Positions 6,446 through 9,480 of a stretch of DNA of 9,480 nucleotides are shown piece after piece. Below the pieces are notes generated by a model, which saw only the letters and a list, made by a program, of their open reading frames with translations, was not told where the DNA came from and searched no databases. Each line of letters begins with the position of its first letter. Position 1 is the first letter of the stretch. The position numbers and the translations under genes were made by a program. The stretch is from Sva-07 sp041685755 (lineage in GTDB: Bacteria > Actinomycetota > Acidimicrobiia > Acidimicrobiales > Ilumatobacteraceae), in the NCBI GenBank assembly GCA_041685755.1, contig JAWLFC010000109.1:1-9480 (forward strand). Reading direction: 5' to 3'.

Positions 6446-7348
6446 TCAGTTGTTGCGGAGGCGTTTGCTGAGATCGTTGAGGCGCTGCTTCTCGGAGGCG
6501 CTCAGCGAGTCCATGCCGTCGGCGCCGATCTTGTCGAGCAGCGAGTCGAGTTCGGCCTGGTCGGCAGGGCTCGGACCGGCCGGCGGTGGCATCGGCGCCG
6601 GGCCGCTCTTCCACGGCCCCTCGACCACGCGCGGTCCCGACGAGCGACGCGGGGGCTTGGACCGCTTGGACTTCTTCGGCGCCCGCCGTCCGGTGCCGTC
6701 GAGCGGGAGATGGGGGATCGGCCATCCGGTTGCGAGGCCGAGGGACCGCCCGGCGACGAGCGCCACCGCAACCGACAGCAGCAGGAACAGGATCCGTCCG
6801 GTCTGACCGGTGCCCGAGAACTGCAGGAGCGACAGGACCGTGAAGACGGCGGCGAGCGCCCACAACGGGATCACCTCGAACCACTTCACGCCCGGGTACG
6901 TGGCCGCGTAGACCCAGATGCCGCCGAGGAACAGGTTGCTCAAGCCGAACTCGGCGAACACGTCCAGTTCGGCCCCCAGCGTGCCGAGCAGGGTCGACGC
7001 GATCGCCGGGATCAGCGTGATGGCGGCGATCCACACGAAGAACCTCTCGCGCCCGAACAGGGCCTCGATCTGCTGGCCGAACAGGAAGAAGAAGACGATG
7101 CCGAGCAGCGACCAGATCGCCGGCTCGGTGGCGATCGGCCAGGTCACGAGCCGCCACACCTCGAAGTCGCGCACGGCGAACGGGATGAACGGCAGGTTCT
7201 GCCACAGGCTCCGGCTGAATCCCCACACGAACATCGAAGCGACCGCCAGCACGCACAGGATGTCGGTGGTGGTGACGTCGTAGCGACCGGCACGGAACCA
7301 GCCGTCGTTCGGGCGGCGGCGGAACATGGCGGCGAACTGCTCGGACAT
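6446..7348 (-). CDS. Rhomboid-family membrane protein, probably catalytically inactive
   Basis: 300 residues with six hydrophobic segments (about 28-45, 77-97, 103-122, 135-151, 158-175, 184-204) and a charged cytoplasmic-type tail. The stretch FEVWRLVTWPI (62-72), then FGQQIEALFGRERF (90-103), resembles the rhomboid region with the WRL motif after segment 1. Segment 4 has GLSN (135-138) where active rhomboid proteases have GxSG with the nucleophilic serine. No histidine occurs in any membrane segment (the only histidine is H213, in the linker), so the Ser-His catalytic pair is absent. The C-terminal part is a basic, proline-rich linker (about 220-262) and a conserved-looking tail, LDSLLDKIGADGMDSLS followed by ASEKQRL (267-290), like the small domain (DUF6576-type) at the end of many bacterial rhomboids. 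ATG 7348 is preceded by a TANNNT box 8 nt away. A non-protease role in membrane protein handling is inference. Confidence 0.72.
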   Translation of the reverse strand: MSEQFAAMFRRRPNDGWFRAGRYDVTTTDILCVLAVASMFVWGFSRSLWQNLPFIPFAVRDFEVWRLVTWPIATEPAIWSLLGIVFFFLFGQQIEALFGRERFFVWIAAITLIPAIASTLLGTLGAELDVFAEFGLSNLFLGGIWVYAATYPGVKWFEVIPLWALAAVFTVLSLLQFSGTGQTGRILFLLLSVAVALVAGRSLGLATGWPIPHLPLDGTGRRAPKKSKRSKPPRRSSGPRVVEGPWKSGPAPMPPPAGPSPADQAELDSLLDKIGADGMDSLSASEKQRLNDLSKRLRNN

Positions 7349-7356
7349 CGGGCATC

Positions 7357-7362
7357 ACGGTA
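7357..7362 (-). promoter_or_regulatory. Putative -10 of the rhomboid-like gene (divergent promoter region)
   Basis: TACCGT on the minus strand fits TANNNT and ends 8 nt before ATG 7348, which predicts a leaderless transcript. It lies within a 55-bp spacer shared with the uvrC promoter on the other strand, so the two polymerase sites probably overlap. No -35 is evident. Confidence 0.4.
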
Positions 7363-7374
7363 TCCGCCCCTCCG

Positions 7375-7380
7375 TATGCT
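7375..7380 (+). promoter_or_regulatory. Putative -10 of uvrC
   Basis: TATGCT fits TANNNT. Transcription would start near 7387-7390, giving a leader of about 15 nt that includes AGGTAG (7394-7399), a weak Shine-Dalgarno 4 nt before ATG 7404. No GAAC-N4-GTTC LexA box is found in the spacer, and no recognisable -35. Confidence 0.45.
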
Positions 7381-7403
7381 TGGTGTGTCATGCAGGTAGC
7401 GAG

Positions 7404-9308
7404 ATGGTGAAACGTCCGCCGGCCGGCACGATCCCCGAGGCGCCGGGCTCGTACCAGTTCAAGGACGCCCACGGCCGCGTGATCTATGTGGGCAAGGCGT
7501 CGAATCTGCGTCAGCGGTTGTCGAACTACTTCCAGTCGCCACGCAACCTCCACCCGCGTACGGCTCAGATGGTCGAGACCGCCGAGTCGGTCGAGTGGAC
7601 GACCGTGCGCAACGAGGTCGAGGCGTTGATGCTCGAGTACTCGCTCATCAAGCAGCACCGACCGCGGTTCAACGTGCGCCTGCGCGACGACAAGAGCTAC
7701 CCGTTCCTCGCGGTCACCGTCGACGAGCAGTGGCCGCGGGCGCTGGTGATGCGGGGCCGCAAGCGCAAGGGCACCCGCTACTTCGGGCCCTACGCCCACG
7801 CCTACGCCATCCGCGACACCCTCGACCTCTTGTTGAGGTCGTTCCCCATCCGCACGTGCAGTCCCAACAAGTTCCGCCAGCACGAACGCCTCGGCCGCCC
7901 GTGCCTGCTGTTCCACATCGAGAAGTGCGCCGGGCCGTGCGTCGGCGAGATCGAGGAGATGCCCTACCGCGAACTCGTCAACGAGCTCATCGACTTCCTC
8001 GACGGCGACACCGACGAGATCGTCGATCGCCTCGAAGCCGACATGCAGACCGCGGCAACCGAGCTCGAGTTCGAACGTGCGGCGCGCCTGCGCGATCGCC
8101 TGACCGCCGTGCGCAAGGCGATCGAGAAGCAGCAGATGGTCGCCGACCGCAACGAGGACCTCGACGTGATCGGCATCGCCGAGGACGAACTCGAGGCGTC
8201 GGTCCAGGTGTTCTACGTCCGGCGGGGCCGGGTCGTCGGTCGCAAGGGGTTCGTCCTCGACAAGGTCGAGGAGCTCACGCCCGGCCGCCTGATCGACCGC
8301 ATCCTCGAGTCGATGTACGGCGACGATCCGATCCTCGGCGTTCCCAAGCAGGTGCTGGTTCCCTACGAGGCCGACGACCTGGCCACGTACGAGGAGTGGC
8401 TGTCGATGGGGCGTGGCTCGAGGGTGCAGGTCAGGGTCCCGCAGCGCGGCGACAAACGAGCCCTGCTGGAGACCGTGACGCGCAACGCGAAGGAGGAGTT
8501 CGCCCGTCATCGACTGCGCCGGGCGAGCGACCACAACACCCGCAGCCGCGCCCTCACCGAACTGCAGGACCACCTCGGGCTCCCTGAAGCTCCACTTCGC
8601 ATCGAGTGTTACGACATGGCGCACCTCCAGGGCACCGACTACGTCGGCTCGATGGTGGTCCTCGAAGACGGGCTGCCCAACAAGCGCGAGTACCGGCGTT
8701 TCAAGGTCAACACCGTCGGTGCCGGCGAGACCGCGGGTGGCGACGTGGGCGCCAGCGACGACGTCGCGGCGATGGCCGAAGTGGTGCGCCGGCGTCTGCA
8801 GGCCTACCTCGACGAGCGCGACAAGCCGGTGACCGAACGGGGCGACACGCCCGGGAAGTTCGCGTACCCGCCGCAGCTGCTCCTGGTCGACGGCGGCAAG
8901 GGCCAACTGAACGCGGCCAAACGGGTGGTCGACGAACTGGAGCTGACCGACGAGATCCCGGTCGCCGGGCTCGCCAAGCGGTTCGAGGAGGTGTTCGTCC
9001 CCGGACACAGCGAGCCGGTCGAGATCCCGCGGGGGAGCGAGGCGCTGTTCATGCTGCAGCGCATCCGCGACGAGGCGCACCGCTTCGCCAACTCGTTCCA
9101 CCGCGAGCGACGCAGCAAGCGGATGACCACGAGTTCGCTCGACGGGATCCCCGGCCTCGGCGAGGTCCGCCGCAAGAAGCTGGTCAAGGCGCTCGGAGGC
9201 GTCAACGCCGTGAAGCGGGCCGAACTCGACGAGCTGAAGGCGCTCAGCTTCCTACCGGATCCGGTGGCGGAGTCGGTGTACGCGAAGTTCCACCCTCCCG
9301 CCGGTTGA
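7404..9308 (+). CDS. uvrC: UvrABC system protein C (excinuclease nuclease subunit)
   Basis: UvrC makes the 3' and 5' incisions around damage held by UvrB. The 634 residues contain all domains in order. The GIY-YIG nuclease is at the N-terminus (GSY 15-17, YVG 28-30, R36, and the Glu-containing NEVEALMLEYSLIK from 70). Four cysteines at 152, 167, 175 and 179 have spacing like that of the E. coli iron-sulfur cluster ligands (C154, C166, C174, C178). A UVR motif (about 205-240) binds the UvrB tail. The RNase H-like nuclease has D404 (in ECYDMAHLQGT), D496 (in LLVDGGKGQL) and H559 (in DEAHRFANSFHR). Tandem helix-hairpin-helix motifs (about 578-632) include IPGLGEVRRKKL. The start at ATG 7404 is chosen because the longer open frame to 7326 would overlap the divergent gene and the promoter, and conserved sequence begins soon after (IPEAPGSYQF). 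GTG 7407 is an alternative. The gene is transcribed apart from uvrBA. Confidence 0.98.
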   Translation: MVKRPPAGTIPEAPGSYQFKDAHGRVIYVGKASNLRQRLSNYFQSPRNLHPRTAQMVETAESVEWTTVRNEVEALMLEYSLIKQHRPRFNVRLRDDKSYPFLAVTVDEQWPRALVMRGRKRKGTRYFGPYAHAYAIRDTLDLLLRSFPIRTCSPNKFRQHERLGRPCLLFHIEKCAGPCVGEIEEMPYRELVNELIDFLDGDTDEIVDRLEADMQTAATELEFERAARLRDRLTAVRKAIEKQQMVADRNEDLDVIGIAEDELEASVQVFYVRRGRVVGRKGFVLDKVEELTPGRLIDRILESMYGDDPILGVPKQVLVPYEADDLATYEEWLSMGRGSRVQVRVPQRGDKRALLETVTRNAKEEFARHRLRRASDHNTRSRALTELQDHLGLPEAPLRIECYDMAHLQGTDYVGSMVVLEDGLPNKREYRRFKVNTVGAGETAGGDVGASDDVAAMAEVVRRRLQAYLDERDKPVTERGDTPGKFAYPPQLLLVDGGKGQLNAAKRVVDELELTDEIPVAGLAKRFEEVFVPGHSEPVEIPRGSEALFMLQRIRDEAHRFANSFHRERRSKRMTTSSLDGIPGLGEVRRKKLVKALGGVNAVKRAELDELKALSFLPDPVAESVYAKFHPPAG

Positions 9309-9317
9309 CAACCGGCG
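9299..9317. terminator. Dyad at the uvrC stop, possible bidirectional terminator
   Basis: CGCCGGTTG and CAACCGGCG are perfect 9-bp arms around a single A (9308), which is the last base of the uvrC TGA stop codon. As RNA it would fold into an 8-bp stem with a 3-nt loop on either strand. It lies between two convergent genes whose stops are only 14 nt apart. There is no U-tract on either side. Such a compact dyad could equally be a protein binding site. Confidence 0.45.
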
Positions 9318-9322
9318 ATCGG

Positions 9323-9480
9323 TCAGCGCAGCTGGGGGATCACGTCGGCCATCAACGTCTGGTAGTTCATCGCGCGCTCCCCGGCCGTGCCACCGAGCGT
9401 GAAGTCCGGCACGATGAACTCGTCGAAGCCGAGCTCCCCGTAGCGGCCGAGCTGCTCGACGAGGGCGTCGGTCGACCCGA
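9323..9480 (-). CDS. LLM class flavin-dependent oxidoreductase, C-terminal end only
   Basis: The last 51 residues of a protein whose start lies beyond the window. The piece GRYGELGFDEFIVPDFTLGG (11-30 of the visible part), followed by a helix ending in MADVIPQLR, matches the C-terminal end of luciferase-like monooxygenase proteins, where the strand motif with GFDEF completes the TIM barrel. Many actinobacterial members use coenzyme F420; that cofactor is assumed here and not seen. It converges on uvrC with 14 nt between stop codons. Confidence 0.7.
   Translation of the reverse strand, partial: GSTDALVEQLGRYGELGFDEFIVPDFTLGGTAGERAMNYQTLMADVIPQLR

Noticed and set aside
7326..7403. Longer uvrC starting at 7326
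   Set aside because: It would overlap the start of the divergent rhomboid-like gene and the promoter region, and the added residues (Cys/His-rich) do not resemble UvrC, whose conservation begins just after 7404.

Overview
High-GC DNA with actinobacterial features: a GAAC-N4-GTTC LexA box, TANNNT -10 hexamers placed for leaderless or short-leader transcripts, and an LLM-family oxidoreductase. The gene set suggests an actinobacterium, perhaps the Acidimicrobiia; that placement is inference from style and not a database match. The window is built around the three core genes of nucleotide excision repair. One run of exactly 100 N (5589-5688) is a scaffold gap, so adjacency across it is not proven.

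Layout. 1-1074: 3' part of uvrB (+), with the helicase C-terminal half and the UVR motif. 1075-1244: spacer with one copy of a 40-bp palindromic repeat, then a perfect LexA/SOS operator and a -10 box just ahead of uvrA. 1245-4175: complete uvrA (+). 4176-4342: spacer with two more repeat copies. 4343-5588: an MFS transporter (+), 12 membrane segments, cut by the gap only at its tail. 5689-6230: AbiEi-type antitoxin-like protein (-), with its C-terminus lost in the gap. 6231-6445: spacer with repeat copies 4 and 5. 6446-7348: rhomboid-fold membrane protein (-) that appears to lack the catalytic histidine. 7349-7403: 55-bp divergent promoter region. 7404-9308: complete uvrC (+). 9299-9317: a dyad over the uvrC stop codon. 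9323-9480: C-terminal end of an LLM class flavin/F420-type oxidoreductase (-).

How the genes work together. UvrA finds DNA damage and loads UvrB, and UvrC binds the UvrB C-terminal UVR motif and makes both incisions. uvrB and uvrA are in tandem, but uvrA has its own SOS-controlled promoter. uvrC lies 3.2 kb further on, shares a divergent promoter region with the rhomboid-like gene, and shows no LexA box. The MFS, AbiEi-like, rhomboid-like and LLM genes have no evident link to repair.

The most notable feature that the genes do not explain is a family of five palindromic elements (arms CGATGAGCGA / TCGCTCATCG, always 20 nt apart) confined to the spacers. Four of them form two doublets with an identical 61-bp period. 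They look like a REP/BIME-type intergenic repeat, and I do not recognise them as a named family.
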